From: Caulobacteraceae bacterium
GTDB taxonomy: Bacteria; Pseudomonadota; Alphaproteobacteria; Caulobacterales; Caulobacteraceae
NCBI GenBank assembly: GCA_027487945.1
Contig: JAIYCQ010000008.1
Location: forward strand, 1-64,000
Reading direction: 5' to 3'
DNA: 64,000 bases
This document shows, piece by piece, positions 63,210-64,000 of the stretch. The notes under the pieces are model-generated. The model saw only the letters and a list, made by a program, of their open reading frames with translations, ran no database searches and had not been told where the DNA came from. Both the position numbers and the translations under genes were made by a program. Position 1 is the stretch's first letter; every line of letters starts with the position of its first letter.

Positions 63210-64000
63210 ATGCGGCGCGTTGTCGTCACCGGTATCGGTATCGTCTCGTCCATCGGCGCCAATGCCGATGAGGTCATCGCCTCGCTGCGCGACGCGAAGT
63301 CCGGGATCAGGTTCACCCAGGAGTATGCCGACCTCGGCTTCCGCAGCCAGGTCCAGGCCTCGCCCGACTGTGACTGGGAGGCGCTGGTCGACCGCCGCGC
63401 CGCGCGGTTCCTGGCCCAGGGCACCGGCTGGGCCCATGTGGCCATGGAACAGGCCATCGCCGACTCCGGCCTGGAGGAGACCGAGGTCTCCAACGACCGC
63501 ACCGGCCTGATCGTCGGCGCCGGCGGGCCCTCCACCAAGGTGATCATCGAAGCGGCGGCCACGACGCGCGAAAAGGGCCCCAAGCGCATCGGCCCGTTCG
63601 CGGTGCCCAAGGCGATGAGCTCGGGGGCCTCGGCCACCCTGGCCACCTGGTTCAAGATTCGCGGCCTGAACTTCTCGATCAGCTCGGCCTGCGCCACCTC
63701 CACCCACTGCATCGGCTCGGCCTACGAGCAGATCGCCTGGGGCAAGCAGGACGTGGTCTTCGCCGGCGGGACCGAGGAGCTGGACTGGTCGCTGTCCAAC
63801 CTGTTTGACGCCATGGGCGCGATGAGCAGCAACTTCAACGACCGCCCGGAAACGGCCAGCCGCGCCTATGACGCCAACCGCGACGGCTTCGTCATCGCCG
63901 GCGGCGCGGGCATCGTGGTGCTGGAAGAGTACGAGCGGGCCAAGGCGCGCGGCGCGAAGATCTATGGCGAAGTCGTCGGCTACGCGGCCAACTCGGACGG
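63210..64000 (+). CDS. fabB: beta-ketoacyl-ACP synthase I FabB (cut by window edge)
   Basis: The first ~263 residues of FabB, the condensing enzyme that elongates unsaturated acyl chains. [20 protein letters not shown] is the start; the catalytic cysteine is in [13 protein letters not shown] (about residue 162), followed by [21 protein letters not shown] and [17 protein letters not shown]. The two active-site histidines lie beyond the window. The ATG at 63210 is preceded by GGGGAAAA. Pairing with fabA identifies it as FabB rather than FabF. Confidence 0.96.
   Translation, partial: MRRVVVTGIGIVSSIGANADEVIASLRDAKSGIRFTQEYADLGFRSQVQASPDCDWEALVDRRAARFLAQGTGWAHVAMEQAIADSGLEETEVSNDRTGLIVGAGGPSTKVIIEAAATTREKGPKRIGPFAVPKAMSSGASATLATWFKIRGLNFSISSACATSTHCIGSAYEQIAWGKQDVVFAGGTEELDWSLSNLFDAMGAMSSNFNDRPETASRAYDANRDGFVIAGGAGIVVLEEYERAKARGAKIYGEVVGYAANSD

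Overview
The window is a GC-rich chromosomal segment from an alphaproteobacterium, almost certainly a member of the Caulobacteraceae (Caulobacter/Phenylobacterium/Brevundimonas type; the genus cannot be fixed from this sequence). The evidence is the gene order around a hemE-linked replication origin with CtrA-type TTAA-N7-(T/C)TAA boxes, parA-parB-rsmG-mnmG-mnmE with perfect parS sites, an NtrZ-type periplasmic protein, a CenR-like response regulator, and a ferrochelatase with the C-terminal cysteine motif. No rRNA, convincing tRNA, prophage, insertion sequence or CRISPR array was seen.

Layout. 0-3.7 kb: the rimP-nusA-ylxR-infB operon on the minus strand (infB cut by the edge), with a sigma70-like promoter and a hairpin attenuator in its leader. 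3.7-9 kb: DUF1993, trmB, three small exported proteins, a dienelactone hydrolase and a MATE transporter. 9.2-13.4 kb: rbfA-truB-rpsO-pnp, with a multi-hairpin pnp leader and a strong terminator. 14-18.1 kb: ftsK, lolA, a candidate structured small RNA and exonuclease III. 18.1-18.9 kb: a PIN-domain toxin-antitoxin pair. 19-26.4 kb: a cenR-like regulator, yggS, thiE-like, ntrZ, a DUF3576 lipoprotein, leuS-lptE-holA. 26.5-32.3 kb: parB, parA, rsmG, mnmG, mnmE on the minus strand, with two parS sites. 32.3-34.3 kb: DUF6489, a second dienelactone hydrolase and a quinone oxidoreductase.

34.4-39.1 kb: rho, hemJ, hemH and hemE read leftward from the putative origin (38586-39076). To its right a tight plus-strand series begins: PPSR, maf, aroE, coaE, dnaQ. 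Most genes next to the origin therefore point away from it on both sides, as expected for replication-transcription co-orientation. 42.8-47.3 kb: secB, a Tim44-like protein, mltA, an Smr-domain protein and an FAD oxidoreductase. 47.3-51.4 kb: a tightly overlapping his operon (hisB-hisH-hisA-hisF-hisE) behind a PfkB-family sugar/nucleoside kinase. 51.5-53.9 kb: DUF1330, an ATP-grasp protein and a gene-poor kilobase full of nested inverted repeats. 53.9-64 kb: nth, DUF2244, an Ada-like methyltransferase, hslV-NTF2-hslU, moeB, hydrolase and dehydrogenase genes, then fabA-fabB (fabB cut by the right edge).

Most of the content is housekeeping: translation/ribosome maturation, RNA turnover, chromosome replication and segregation, haem, histidine and fatty-acid synthesis, envelope biogenesis. 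The least explained elements are the small RNA candidate at 17153-17276, the fine structure of the origin, the leader RNAs of rimP and pnp, the toxin-antitoxin pair with a non-classical antitoxin, and the nested inverted repeats at 53.0-53.6 kb.
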